Shown: one piece after another, positions 38,783 to 47,891 of the stretch | Numbering within the stretch: the stretch's first letter is position 1 | How the letters are laid out: every line of letters starts with the position of its first letter | Assembly: GCF_010560025.1 (NCBI RefSeq) | Contig: NZ_SAIY01000013.1 | Location: forward strand, 1-64,000 | Length of the DNA: 64,000 nt | Direction of reading: 5' to 3' | DNA from: Verrucosispora sioxanthis | Lineage (GTDB): Bacteria; Actinomycetota; Actinomycetes; Mycobacteriales; Micromonosporaceae | The notes under the pieces: model-generated | Databases searched by the model: none | What the model saw: only the letters and a program-made list of their open reading frames with translations | Told to the model about the DNA's origin: nothing | Program-made: the position numbers and the translations under genes

Positions 38783-40228
38783 GTGAGTGAGTCTTCGTCT
38801 GTTCCGCCGCTCCTCCCGGGCGACCTGCCCGCCACGCTCGGCGCGCTGCGCGCCGCCGGGCACCGCCACCGCACCGTCAAACAGGAACTCCGCGACAACC
38901 TGCGGGCCCGGATGCGTGACGGCGCGCCGCGGTTCGCCGGCATCGTCGGGTACGACGACACCGTGCTGCCGGAGGTGGAGCGGGCGTTGCTCGCCGGGCA
39001 CGACATGGTGCTGCTCGGCGAGCGGGGCCAGGGCAAGACCCGGCTGATCCGGTCGCTGGTGACGCTGCTGGACGAGTGGACGCCGGTGATCGCCGGCTCG
39101 GTGCTCAACGAGCACCCGCTGCACCCGGTCACCCCGGCGTCTCGGGCGCTGGTCGCCGAGGCCGGCGACGACCTGCCGGTCGGCTGGCTGCACCGCTCGA
39201 TGCGGTACGGGGAGAAGCTGGCCACCCCGGACACCAGCGTGGGTGACCTGATCGGCGACGTGGACCCGGTCCGGCTGGCCCAGGGGCGTACGCTCGGCGA
39301 CCCCGAGACGATCCACTTCGGGCTGGTGCCGCGCACCAACCGGGGCATCTTCGCGGTCAACGAGCTGCCCGACCTGGCCGAGCGGATCCAGGTGGCGCTG
39401 CTCAACGTGCTGGAGGAGCGGGACATCCAGGTACGCGGCTACCAGCTGCGGCTGCCGCTGGACCTGCTGCTGGTGGCCAGCGCCAACCCGGAGGACTACA
39501 CCAACCGGGGTCGGATCATCACCCCGCTCAAGGACCGCTTCGGCGCGGAGATCCGCACCCACTACCCGACCGACCTGGAGCTGGAACTGTCCCTGATCTG
39601 GCAGGAGGCCGACCTGGTCGCCGAGGTGCCGGAACACGTGCTGGAGGTGCTGGCCCGGTTCGCCCGGGCGGTACGCGAGTCGCCGTCGGTGGACCCGCGT
39701 TCCGGCGTCTCCGCCCGGTTCGCCATCGCCGCCGCGGAGACCGTCGCCGCCGCCGCGCTGCGCCGGGCGTGCCTGCTCGGCGCCGACTCGGAACTGCCGT
39801 CGGCGGAGGCGGTGGCGCGGGTGGGTGACGCGGTGTCGGTGACGTCGACGCTGCGCGGCAAGGTCGAGTTCGAGAGCGGCGAGGAGGGCCGGGAGATCGA
39901 ACTGCTCGGCCACCTGCTGCGGACCGCCACCGCCGAGACGTTCCGGGCCCGACTGGCCGGGCTGGACCTGTCCGGCTTCACCGCGCTGGTCGAGGACGGG
40001 CAGGCGGTCGAGACCGGCGAGCTGGTGTCGGCGGCCGAGCTGCTGCGTCAGGTGGGCACGGTGCCGGGGCTGGCCAAAGTGCTCGACCGGCTCGGCATCG
40101 GCGACGCGCCGAGCACCGGGCAGGCCGCCGCGGCCGTCGAGTTCGTGCTCGAAGGGCTGCATCTGAGCCGCCGGCTGGGCAAGGACGTCACCGACGCCGG
40201 GCGGACCCGCTACGGCGGCCGGGACTAG
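38783..40228 (+). CDS. MoxR-type AAA+ ATPase (magnesium-chelatase-like)
   Basis: About 481 residues. The AAA+ domain has Walker A GERGQGKT (79-86), NRGIFAVNELPDLAERIQVALLNVLEERDIQVRGY (Walker B region and sensor), and LLLVASANPEDYTNRGRIITPLKDRF. A helical C-terminal domain follows. MoxR ATPases act as chaperones that insert metals or remodel complexes together with a VWA-domain partner. The VWA gene follows after two bases, so the two work as a pair. GTG 38783 is preferred; upstream GTGs at 38762 and 38774 are possible. Confidence 0.88.
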   Translation: MSESSSVPPLLPGDLPATLGALRAAGHRHRTVKQELRDNLRARMRDGAPRFAGIVGYDDTVLPEVERALLAGHDMVLLGERGQGKTRLIRSLVTLLDEWTPVIAGSVLNEHPLHPVTPASRALVAEAGDDLPVGWLHRSMRYGEKLATPDTSVGDLIGDVDPVRLAQGRTLGDPETIHFGLVPRTNRGIFAVNELPDLAERIQVALLNVLEERDIQVRGYQLRLPLDLLLVASANPEDYTNRGRIITPLKDRFGAEIRTHYPTDLELELSLIWQEADLVAEVPEHVLEVLARFARAVRESPSVDPRSGVSARFAIAAAETVAAAALRRACLLGADSELPSAEAVARVGDAVSVTSTLRGKVEFESGEEGREIELLGHLLRTATAETFRARLAGLDLSGFTALVEDGQAVETGELVSAAELLRQVGTVPGLAKVLDRLGIGDAPSTGQAAAAVEFVLEGLHLSRRLGKDVTDAGRTRYGGRD

Positions 40229-40230
40229 CG

Positions 40231-42183
40231 ATGGCCGGCAACCGGTTCCGGTACGGGCAGTGGCGCGGCGGCCCCGATCCGCTCGCGCCGCCGTACGACG
40301 TGCAGGGCGCGGTCGACCAGGTCGGCGCGGAGGTGCTGGCCGGCGGCAGCCTCCGCGACGCGCTGCGGGACCTGCTGCGCCGGGGCCCGCAGGGGCGTGG
40401 TGGGCTGGACGGGCTGACCGCCCGCGCCCGCCGGCTGCGCCGCGAGGCGCTGCGCCGTGGCGAACTCGACGGTGCGGTGACCCGGGCGCGGGCGCTGCTC
40501 GACCAGGCACTTGCCGCCGAGCGGGACGAGCTGGCCCGGCGCGACGACGAGGCGGCCCGGTTCGCCGAGACGATGCTGGGGAACCTGCCCCGTTCGACCG
40601 CACAGGCGGTGCGGGACCTGTCCGACTACCGGTGGGCCAGCGACGAGGCTCGGCACACCTACCAGCGGATCCTCGACGGGCTGCGCGACGATGTGCTCGG
40701 CCAGCGCTTCGCCGGGCTGCGCGACTCGGCGCGGCTGGCGGGCGACCCGGCGGTGCAGGAGCAGGTCGCCGAGATGGTGCGGGACCTCAACGCCCTGCTG
40801 GCCCGACACGCCCGTGCCGAGGACACCACCGACGCGTTCGCCGAGTTCATGCGCCGGCACGGCGACTTCTTCCCGGAACGTCCCCGCGACGTCGACGAGC
40901 TGATCGACATCCTGGCGCGACGGTCGGCGGCCGGGCAGCGGCTGATGAACTCGCTGTCGCAGCGGCAGCGGGAGGAACTCGCCGGGCTGATGCGCGAGTC
41001 CCTCGGCGACCGGCTCGCCGGCGAGCTGGCCGCGCTTGAGGGGAATCTGCGCGCGCTGCGGCCCGACCTGCGCTGGGGTCGGGGCGAGCGGATGCAGGGC
41101 AGTCAGCCGCTGGGCTACGGCGAGGCGACCGGGGCGCTCGACGAGATCGCCGAGCTGGACGACCTGCTCGACCAGTTGGGTCAGGCGCACCCCGGGGCGA
41201 CCCTTGACGACATCGACGTCGACGCGGTGGCCCGGACGCTGGGCCGCGACGCGGCCGACGACGTACGCCGGCTGCGGGAGCTGGAGCGGGAGCTGCGCAG
41301 GCAGGGTTGGGTGACCCGCGACGCCGACGGTCTGACCCTGAGCCCGAAGGCGCTGCGTCGCCTCGGCGGCACCGCGCTGCGGCAGGTCTTCGCCGAGCTG
41401 ACCGCCGGCCCGCGCGGCCAGCACGATCTGCGCTCGGCCGGGGCGGCCGGCGAGGTGACCGGGGCGTCGCGGCCCTGGGAGTACGGCGACGAGCAGCCGC
41501 TGGACGTGGTGCGGACGTTGACCAGGGCGGTCCGCCGGGCCGGCCCCGGGGTGCCGGTGCAACTGGCCGTCGAGGACTTCGAGGTCGTCGAGACCGAGCG
41601 GCGGGCGTCGGCTGCGGTGGCGCTCTGCGTCGACCTGTCGTACTCGATGATCTCCCAGGGGCGGTGGGGGCCGATGAAGCAGACCGGGCTGGCCCTGGCG
41701 CACCTGATGGCCACCCGGTTTCCGCAGGACGCGTTGCAGATCATCGGGTTCGGCCGGCGGGCGGAGACGCTCACCCAGCAGGAACTGGCCGCCGTCGAGC
41801 CGGACATGATGCAGGGGACCAATCTGCAGCACGCGTTGCGGCTGGCCGGTCGGCATCTGCGGCGTCATCCGGACGCGGAGCCGGTGGTGCTGGTGGTCAC
41901 CGACGGGGAACCGACCGCCTACCTGGACCCGGAGGACGGTGAGGCGCTGTTCGCCTGGCCGTCGTCGCCGGAGACGATCGAGGCGACGGTGCGTGAGGTG
42001 GACCGGCTCGGCCGCTACGGAGCCACCCTGAACCTGTTCATGCTGGGCGACGATCCCGGGCTGCGCCGCTTCGTCGACGCGGTGGCCCGCCGCAGCGGCG
42101 GCCGGGTGTTCACCCCCGACACCGACGACCTCGGCGAGTACGTGGTCAGCGACTACCTGCGGGCCCGCCGGGGCCGCCGCTAG
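40231..42183 (+). CDS. VWA-domain protein, MoxR partner
   Basis: A 650-residue protein. A long charged helical N-terminal part (about 1-430) rich in Arg, Glu, Asp and Leu is followed by a C-terminal von Willebrand A domain with MIDAS motif VDLSYSM, a GTNLQHALRLAG threonine, and VVLVVTDGEPTAY. It is cytoplasmic (no signal peptide). With the MoxR ATPase two bases upstream it forms a typical MoxR-VWA pair that would use ATP to activate or load a client protein. The client is not identified. Confidence 0.85.
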   Translation: MAGNRFRYGQWRGGPDPLAPPYDVQGAVDQVGAEVLAGGSLRDALRDLLRRGPQGRGGLDGLTARARRLRREALRRGELDGAVTRARALLDQALAAERDELARRDDEAARFAETMLGNLPRSTAQAVRDLSDYRWASDEARHTYQRILDGLRDDVLGQRFAGLRDSARLAGDPAVQEQVAEMVRDLNALLARHARAEDTTDAFAEFMRRHGDFFPERPRDVDELIDILARRSAAGQRLMNSLSQRQREELAGLMRESLGDRLAGELAALEGNLRALRPDLRWGRGERMQGSQPLGYGEATGALDEIAELDDLLDQLGQAHPGATLDDIDVDAVARTLGRDAADDVRRLRELERELRRQGWVTRDADGLTLSPKALRRLGGTALRQVFAELTAGPRGQHDLRSAGAAGEVTGASRPWEYGDEQPLDVVRTLTRAVRRAGPGVPVQLAVEDFEVVETERRASAAVALCVDLSYSMISQGRWGPMKQTGLALAHLMATRFPQDALQIIGFGRRAETLTQQELAAVEPDMMQGTNLQHALRLAGRHLRRHPDAEPVVLVVTDGEPTAYLDPEDGEALFAWPSSPETIEATVREVDRLGRYGATLNLFMLGDDPGLRRFVDAVARRSGGRVFTPDTDDLGEYVVSDYLRARRGRR

Positions 42184-42193
42184 GCTCGGCCGG

Positions 42194-42661
42194 GTGGAGG
42201 TCGACGGGCTGCGACGGGCGTACGACGCGGTGCTGGCCGAGGTCGACGCGGGCGGGTTCGGGCCGCCCCCGCCGGAGCGGTACAGCGCCGAGCAGGTCGT
42301 GGCGCACCTGATCGCCAGCGACGGGTTGATGCGCGAGGCCACCGAGGCGGTGCTGGCCGGCTCGCCGTACGCCTTCTACGATCTGGACGAGGTCCACCGG
42401 CCGGAACTGGACGAACTGGTTGCCGAGTGCGGTGGCCTCGACGGGCTCGCCGCCCGGCTGCGGGCCACCAGCGAGGGGCTGGTCGCGCTGGTGGCCCGGC
42501 TAGGCGCGGCGGCGGACACCCCGGTCGAGACGCACCTGCGTGAGGGGTTCGAACTCGTCGTCGACGAGCCGCTGCCCTGGGGCCGCACGATCGACCTGCA
42601 CGCCCGCGTGCACCTGCCCCGGCACCTGAACGAACTACGGGCGCTGCGCGGCCGGTCCTGA
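42194..42661 (+). CDS. DinB-like four-helix protein in MoxR-VWA operon
   Basis: A 155-residue, largely helical protein starting at GTG 42194, ten bases after the VWA gene. The pattern YSAEQVVAHLIASDGLM...HARVHLPRHLNELRAL, with spaced histidines, resembles the DinB / mycothiol-dependent maleylpyruvate isomerase fold, whose members bind a metal through three His. The likeness is weak. Its place suggests a substrate, regulator or client of the MoxR-VWA system, but this is inferred from context only. Confidence 0.6.
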   Translation: MEVDGLRRAYDAVLAEVDAGGFGPPPPERYSAEQVVAHLIASDGLMREATEAVLAGSPYAFYDLDEVHRPELDELVAECGGLDGLAARLRATSEGLVALVARLGAAADTPVETHLREGFELVVDEPLPWGRTIDLHARVHLPRHLNELRALRGRS

Positions 42662-42687
42662 CCACGCCGCCTGGTGGTTGGGGGCGG

Positions 42688-43385
42688 CTACTGGAGCGTC
42701 CAGCGTTGAGCCGGGTTGCCGTCGCAGGGGCCTGGACGATGTCGGTGCCGGCTGCGGCGCCGCCGTCGCGGGCCTGGGCGCACTTGCCGCTGTGCACGGC
42801 CACCAGGACGGTCGCCCCGCCGTCGACCGGTTGCAGCCGCCACTGCTGGTTGCCCTCGCCGTGGCAGCCGAACTGCTGCAACCGGGCGCCGTCGTCGCCG
42901 CTGCCGCCCTCGACGTCGAGGCACTGGTTGTGGGCGGCGTTGGTCAGCGTCACCGTGTCCGGGCCGAAGGCGTTGACCACCCACTGCTGCTCCGGCCCGC
43001 CGCTGCACTCGGTCAGCTTGGCGGCGGCCTTCTCACCGTCACCGTCGAGGCCGAGGCAGAGACCGGAACCGACGCCACGGAGCACCCTCGGCCCGACGAT
43101 CGCGTCCGGATCCTGGCCGGGGCTCGGTGTGGGGGACGGTTCGGACGTCGTCGGGCTGGGTTCCGGTTCGCTCCCGGTCGGGCTGGGCCGCGCCGTGATC
43201 GGACCGGGGGCGGCCGCCGTCGGTGCCGGCGCCGGCTCGCCGCCGCCGAGCACGCCGGTGGCGAACAGCACCCCCACCAGTACGCCGACCAGCCCCACCC
43301 CGAGTGCCGTGACGAGCAGTGGATCGCGGGGTGGTCCGGTGCGGCGGGTGCCGTAGACGCTGCCCGACCCGTCGGTGTGCGACAT
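42688..43385 (-). CDS. Membrane-anchored ricin-type beta-trefoil lectin (frameshifted at 3' end)
   Basis: About 232 residues. A short cytoplasmic head starts at ATG 43385, then one TM (LLVTALGVGLVGVLVGVLFATGVL), a Pro/Ser/Thr/Glu-rich stalk and one ricin-B lectin domain (LCLGLDGDGEKAAAKLTECSGGPEQQWVV, QCLDVEGGSGDDGARLQQFGCHGEGNQQWRLQ, KCAQARDGG). The last repeat is off-frame: one more C/G in the run at about 42727-42730 gives the expected PCDGNPAQRWTLQ and a stop at 42688. The domain probably binds sugars at the cell surface. Confidence 0.8.
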
Positions 43386-43510
43386 GCCGGCATCCTGTCC
43401 CACGGCCCGGGCCACCGGCCAGCCACCCCCGCCACCCGACCCGGAATCGAGCGAGAAACGCCTCCGATGGACATCCCGCCAGGCGGGCGCGTGGCGCGTA
43501 AAGTGATCCC

Positions 43511-44890
43511 ATGCACGCCGTGCGTGATCATGACCTGGCGGTGGCCCAGCTGCGACGGTCGTACGCGGCGGTGCCACCCGGCCAGCCGGTGCGGTTGGCC
43601 AAGCGCACCTCCAACCTGTTCCGTCCGCGCAGCGCCCCCGCCTCCGGCCTGGACGTCAGCGGGCTCGGCGGGGTGCTGGGCGTCGACCCGGTCGCCCGCA
43701 CCGCTGACGTGCAGGGCATGTGCACCTACGAACGGCTGGTCGCCGCGACCCTGCCGCACGGCCTGATGCCGCTTGTGGTGCCGCAGCTGCGCACCATCAC
43801 CCTCGGCGGGGCGGTGACCGGGCTGGGCATCGAGTCGACCTCGTTCCGCAACGGGCTGCCGCACGAGTCGGTGACCGAACTGGACGTGCTCACCGGCGCC
43901 GGTGAGGTGGTCACCGCCCGGCCCGACGGCCCGCACGCCGACCTGTACGCGGCCTTCCCCAACTCGCTCGGCAGTCTCGGGTACGCGACCCGGCTGCGGA
44001 TCGAGCTGCAACCGGTCCGCCGGCACATGGCCCTGCGCAACCTGCGGTTCACCAACCTGACCGCGCTGACCGAGGCGATCGGCGAGATCACCGCGACCCG
44101 CCGCTGGGCCGGCGAGAGCGTCGACGCGATGGACGGGGTGATGTTCGACCCCGGTGAGGCGTACCTGGTGCTGGGCAGCTTCACCGACGACGTGCCGGGC
44201 GTCTCCGACTACACCGGCCAGGAGATCTACTACCGCTCGCTGCGCCAGCGCCCGCACGACGCGCTGACCGTCCACGACTACCTGTGGCGCTGGGACACCG
44301 ACTGGTTCTGGTGTTCGGCGGCCTTCGGCGCGCAGCATCCGGTGGTGCGGCGGTTGTGGCCGGCGCGGTGGCGACGCAGCGACGTCTATCACCGCATCGT
44401 CCGGCTGGAGCACCGGCACCGGGTCGCGGCCCGGATCGACAGGTGGCGCGGCCAGCCGGCCCGGGAGCGGGTCGTGCAGGACGTGGAGATCCCACTGGAG
44501 CGCACCGCCGAGTTCCTGCACTGGTTTGCCGCGAACGTCGGGATGACGCCGGTGTGGTTGTGCCCGCTGCGGCTGCGCGAGCCGGCCGGCCCGGGATCGG
44601 CCCGGTCCTGGCCGCTGTATCCGCTCCGGCCGGGGCAGGACTACGTCAACATCGGGTTCTGGGGGAGCGTGCCGATCGCGGCGGGCGCCGCCGACGGCGA
44701 CGTCAACCGGGAGATCGAGCGCGCGGTGTCGGAGGCGGGCGGGCACAAGTCGCTCTACTCCGACGCGTACTACGACCGGGATTCGTTCGACCGGCTCTAC
44801 GGCGGCGGGACCTGGCGCGCCGTGCGGGACCGGTACGACCCGGAGCATCGGCTGACCGGACTGTACGAAAAGGCAGTAGCACGAGCATGA
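43511..44890 (+). CDS. tmsA: FAD-binding oxidoreductase, probable 10-methylene-fatty-acid reductase
   Basis: A 459-residue FAD-linked oxidoreductase of the VAO/DWARF1-like type (TTYERLVAATLPHG-type FAD domain: GMCTYERLVAATLPHGLMPLVVPQLRTITLGGAVTG). It is followed, through a coupling mini-ORF, by a cyclopropane-synthase-like methyltransferase gene. In mycobacteria and relatives this pair (TmsA/TmsB, BfaA/BfaB) makes 10-methylstearic (tuberculostearic) acid: the methyltransferase adds a methylene and this enzyme reduces it. 10-methyl branched acids are typical of Micromonospora. The role is inferred from the pairing and length. Confidence 0.75.
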   Translation: MHAVRDHDLAVAQLRRSYAAVPPGQPVRLAKRTSNLFRPRSAPASGLDVSGLGGVLGVDPVARTADVQGMCTYERLVAATLPHGLMPLVVPQLRTITLGGAVTGLGIESTSFRNGLPHESVTELDVLTGAGEVVTARPDGPHADLYAAFPNSLGSLGYATRLRIELQPVRRHMALRNLRFTNLTALTEAIGEITATRRWAGESVDAMDGVMFDPGEAYLVLGSFTDDVPGVSDYTGQEIYYRSLRQRPHDALTVHDYLWRWDTDWFWCSAAFGAQHPVVRRLWPARWRRSDVYHRIVRLEHRHRVAARIDRWRGQPARERVVQDVEIPLERTAEFLHWFAANVGMTPVWLCPLRLREPAGPGSARSWPLYPLRPGQDYVNIGFWGSVPIAAGAADGDVNREIERAVSEAGGHKSLYSDAYYDRDSFDRLYGGGTWRAVRDRYDPEHRLTGLYEKAVARA

Positions 44891-44916
44891 GCGAGCGAAG
44901 CGGAGTGCCGGCATGA
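44887..44916 (+). other. Nine-codon coupling mini-ORF between tmsA and tmsB
   Basis: ATG 44887 overlaps the tmsA stop (ATGA); it encodes MSERSGVPA and its stop overlaps the tmsB start (ATGA at 44913). A GGAG lies in front of the tmsB start. A longer element of the same type is at 49031-49105. Confidence 0.7.
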
Positions 44917-46253
44917 GTCTCACCGACCGAAGCCAGGGAGCGGCAGGCGCTCCCGCCACGCCGCCCCCGGGGGGCCGACGGCGTGGGCTGACCGTGGCGG
45001 ACATCGTCCGGGCGGTCACCTCGGGCCCCCTGCCGGTACGCGTCACCGCGTACGACGGCAGCGCACTCGGCCCGGCCGACGCCGGGATCACCCTGTCGAT
45101 CCGCTCCGAGCGAGGGTTGTCATACCTGCTCACCGCACCGGGTGACCTGGGCATGGCGCGTGCCTACGTCAGCGGCGACCTCGCCATCGAGGGAGTCCAC
45201 CCGGGCGACCCGTACGACGCGTTGCGGGTGCTCGCCGGGGTGCGGATGCGGCCACCGGCGCTGGCCGACGGGGTGACTCTGGTGCGCGAGCTGGGCTGGG
45301 AGCGGCTGCTGCCACCGCCCGCTCCGCCGCAGGAGGCCAGGCCCCGCTGGAAGCGGGTCGTGGACGGCCTGCGGCACTCGCGGATCCGCGACAGCAGCGC
45401 CATCTCGCACCACTACGACGTGTCGAACGCCTTCTACGAGAAGGTGCTCGGCCCGTCGATGACCTACACCTGCGCGGTGTACCGCAGCCCCGACGACACC
45501 CTGGAGCAGGCGCAGGCGAACAAGTACGACCTGGTCGCCGGCAAGCTCGCGCTGCGGCCGGGCATGCGGTTGCTGGATGTGGGCTGCGGCTGGGGCGGCA
45601 TGGTCCGGCACGCGGCCCGCGAGTACGGCGTCAAGGCGCTCGGCGTCACGCTGTCGCGGGCGCAGGCGCAGTGGGCGCAGGCGGCGATCGAGCGGGAGGG
45701 GTTGACCGGCTTGGCGCAGGTGCGGCACCTGGACTACCGCGACGCACCGCGCGAACAGTTCGACGCGGTCTCCTCGATCGGCCTGACCGAGCACATCGGA
45801 GTCCGCAACTATCCGGCCTACTTCGGGTTCCTGCGGGACCGGCTGCGCCCGGGGGCCCGGCTGCTCAACCACTGCATCACCCGGGCTGACAACCGGGCAC
45901 CGCACCGGTCCGGCGCGTTCATCGACCGGTACGTCTTCCCGGACGGCGAGCTGGCCGGCCCGGGGCGGGTGATCAGTGAGATCCACGATGCCGGGCTGGA
46001 GGTGCACCACGAGGAGAACCTGCGCCAGCACTACGCGCTGACCCTGGCCGCCTGGTGCCGCAACCTGGTGGAGCACTGGGACTTCTGTGTCGCCGAGGTG
46101 GGCGCTGGCACGGCCCGGGTGTGGGGGCTCTACATGGCCGGCTCACGGCTGGCGTTCGAGCGCAACGGCATCCAGTTGCACCAGGTGGTGGCGACGCGCA
46201 ACGGCCCGGACGCGCTTAACGGCTATCCGCTGCGCCCGGACTGGCTGCCCTGA
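44913..46253 (+). CDS. tmsB: Cyclopropane-fatty-acid-synthase-type methyltransferase, probable 10-methylene stearate synthase
   Basis: A 446-residue SAM-dependent methyltransferase acting on phospholipid acyl chains. It has the CFA signature ISHHYDVSNAFYEKVLGPSMTYTCAVY (164-190), SAM motif LLDVGCGWGGM (220-230), and SSIGLTEHIGVRNYPAYFGFLRDRLRPGARLLNHCI. ATG 44913 overlaps the mini-ORF stop and has GGAG upstream. With the FAD enzyme in front it should form 10-methyl branched fatty acids from cis-9 unsaturated acyl chains. If it acted alone it could instead make cyclopropanes. A strong terminator follows. Confidence 0.8.
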   Translation: MSLTDRSQGAAGAPATPPPGGRRRGLTVADIVRAVTSGPLPVRVTAYDGSALGPADAGITLSIRSERGLSYLLTAPGDLGMARAYVSGDLAIEGVHPGDPYDALRVLAGVRMRPPALADGVTLVRELGWERLLPPPAPPQEARPRWKRVVDGLRHSRIRDSSAISHHYDVSNAFYEKVLGPSMTYTCAVYRSPDDTLEQAQANKYDLVAGKLALRPGMRLLDVGCGWGGMVRHAAREYGVKALGVTLSRAQAQWAQAAIEREGLTGLAQVRHLDYRDAPREQFDAVSSIGLTEHIGVRNYPAYFGFLRDRLRPGARLLNHCITRADNRAPHRSGAFIDRYVFPDGELAGPGRVISEIHDAGLEVHHEENLRQHYALTLAAWCRNLVEHWDFCVAEVGAGTARVWGLYMAGSRLAFERNGIQLHQVVATRNGPDALNGYPLRPDWLP

Positions 46254-46277
46254 CCGCCGCGCCGCGCTACTGAGCGA

Positions 46278-46310
46278 GGCCGCGCCGGAAGCTGCCGGCG
46301 CGGCCTTTCT
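46278..46310 (+). terminator. Terminator of the tms operon
   Basis: Perfect 11-bp stem GGCCGCGCCGG / CCGGCGCGGCC with 6-base loop, followed by TTTCT: a proper rho-independent terminator. Confidence 0.85.
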
Positions 46311-46318
46311 CGGCACCA

Positions 46319-46347
46319 TTGACAAGGAAGTTTTTTACGTACAAACT
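46319..46347 (+). promoter_or_regulatory. Promoter for the ArsR-type gene (probably leaderless)
   Basis: Perfect -35 TTGACA (46319-46324), a 17-bp spacer and CAAACT (46342-46347) as -10, within an unusually AT-rich stretch. Transcription would start at about 46354-46357, at or within two or three bases of the ATG, and no Shine-Dalgarno is at proper distance, which fits leaderless translation. Confidence 0.6.
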
Positions 46348-46356
46348 GATTTTGCC

Positions 46357-46914
46357 ATGAGAGATGTCCTGTACCTGGAGCAGATCGAGCAGGCCGAGGT
46401 GCTGCTGAAACCGCAGCGCGTCGAGATCCTGCGGCAGCTGGCCGAGCCACGTACCTGCACCGAGGTGGCCGCCCGGCTGGAGCAGACGCCACAGCGCGTC
46501 TACTACCACGTCAAGCAACTCGTCGCGGCCGGGCTGGTCGAGCAGGTCGACAAGCGCAAGGTCCGCGGCATCACCGAGGGCATCTACCAGGCCGCCGCCC
46601 GGTCCTACTGGCTCTCGCCGCGTCTGGTCGGCCGGATCGGGCTGCGCCGTGCCCGCGACGAGCTGAGCCTGGGCTACCTGCTGGACCTGATGGAGGAGGT
46701 CCAGGCCGACGTCGCCGCCCTGGACCGCACCGCCCCGGAGCTGCCGTCCATCGGCGTCTCCGGCGAGATCCGGGTGCCGGCCGAACGCCGGCAGGAATTC
46801 CTGCACGACCTGCAGTCCGCGCTGCAGGAGTTGTTCACGCGCTACGGCGGCGCCGAGGGAGACGCCTTCAAGCTCGCCGTGGCCTGCTACCCGAAGGGGA
46901 CCGACCGTGACTGA
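46357..46914 (+). CDS. ArsR-type HTH regulator coupled to SRPBCC gene
   Basis: A 185-residue regulator. The winged HTH is PQRVEILRQLAEPRTCTEVAARLEQTPQRVYYHVKQLVAAGLVEQVDKRK, an ArsR/HTH_20-like domain, with a C-terminal helical part. ATG 46357 lies right at the predicted transcription start. The gene overlaps the next one (SRPBCC) by eight bases. Such regulator + SRPBCC pairs are common in actinobacteria; the regulator likely represses its own operon. The signal is unknown, and no metal-binding cysteine cluster is seen. Confidence 0.85.
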   Translation: MRDVLYLEQIEQAEVLLKPQRVEILRQLAEPRTCTEVAARLEQTPQRVYYHVKQLVAAGLVEQVDKRKVRGITEGIYQAAARSYWLSPRLVGRIGLRRARDELSLGYLLDLMEEVQADVAALDRTAPELPSIGVSGEIRVPAERRQEFLHDLQSALQELFTRYGGAEGDAFKLAVACYPKGTDRD

Positions 46915-47764
46915 ACCGATGACCTTCGCCGTCCGCCTCGGCGCACCGATCGCGCGGGTGCGCCGAGCCCTGACCGACCCCGCCGAACTGCGCGTCTGGC
47001 TGGCCGAGCACGCCGAGGTCGAGCTCCCCGAGCGGTACGAGTTCTGGGGCCGCTACACGCCCGAGGGCGACGCTCCACATCAGCGGGTGCTGCACGCCGA
47101 CGACGACCGGCTGCGCTTGGCCTGGCTGCTCGACGGGGTGGAGACCACCACCGAGATCACGCTGAGCGCGGAGGGATCGGACGCCACCGTGCTGCGGCTG
47201 TCGCAGACCCACTTCGACTTCAACGACGTGGTCAACGGCACCAGCATCCGGGGCGTCCTGCAGACCTTCTGGGCGCTCTCGGTAGCCAACCTGGAGTGCC
47301 ACCTGGCCGGCCAGCCGCTGCTGCCAAAGGTGGACTTCACCAGCACCGACTTCCGTGGCGAGCTGGTCATCGCCGCGCCCGCCGACAAGGTGTGGGAGTC
47401 CCTGACCGACTCCGAGCAGGCCAGCGCCTGGTTCGGCTACCCGATCGGGATCGAGCCCTGGGTCGGCGGTCGGTACGCCATGGGCGGCTTCGACAGCGGC
47501 TTCGCCGCGAAGGTGGTCGACCTGGAGCCCGGCCGGAAGATGTCCGTCGACTGGGGAGCCCCCGGCGTCACCAGCTGGGAGCTGACCGAGTCCGAGGGGA
47601 AGACCAGGCTGACCTTCGTGCAGAGCGGCTTCGACGAGCAGAACCCGCCGTACGCCGCCTGGGCCGGGTCGGTATCCGGGCTGGCCGAGCTGCGCCGCTT
47701 CCACGAGGTGCCCGGCTGGCAGCCGATCTGGCTGCCCGAGGAGACCTCGGCTACGGCCGGCTGA
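46907..47764 (+). CDS. Tandem SRPBCC (AHSA1-like) domain protein
   Basis: A 285-residue cytoplasmic protein with two Bet v1/AHSA1-like domains: residues 1-140 (FAVRLGAPIARVRRALTDPAELRVWLAEHAEVELPE) and about 145-280 (ELVIAAPADKVWESLTDSEQASAWFGYPIGIEPWVGGRYAMG). The fold forms a hydrophobic ligand pocket; no enzyme function is apparent. GTG 46907 is inside the end of the ArsR-type gene, so the two are translationally coupled. The ligand may be the signal of the regulator, by inference only. Confidence 0.85.
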   Translation: MTEPMTFAVRLGAPIARVRRALTDPAELRVWLAEHAEVELPERYEFWGRYTPEGDAPHQRVLHADDDRLRLAWLLDGVETTTEITLSAEGSDATVLRLSQTHFDFNDVVNGTSIRGVLQTFWALSVANLECHLAGQPLLPKVDFTSTDFRGELVIAAPADKVWESLTDSEQASAWFGYPIGIEPWVGGRYAMGGFDSGFAAKVVDLEPGRKMSVDWGAPGVTSWELTESEGKTRLTFVQSGFDEQNPPYAAWAGSVSGLAELRRFHEVPGWQPIWLPEETSATAG

Positions 47765-47891
47765 GCCGTACCGGCGCGGGCGGCCACCGGACACCCCCGG
47801 TGACCGCCCGCACCCGGCGACGCATCAACCGGCGCGCGACGGGGTGGTGGCGGCGGGCCGGAGTTCGCGGACGCGGCTATCGTGGCCTGTC

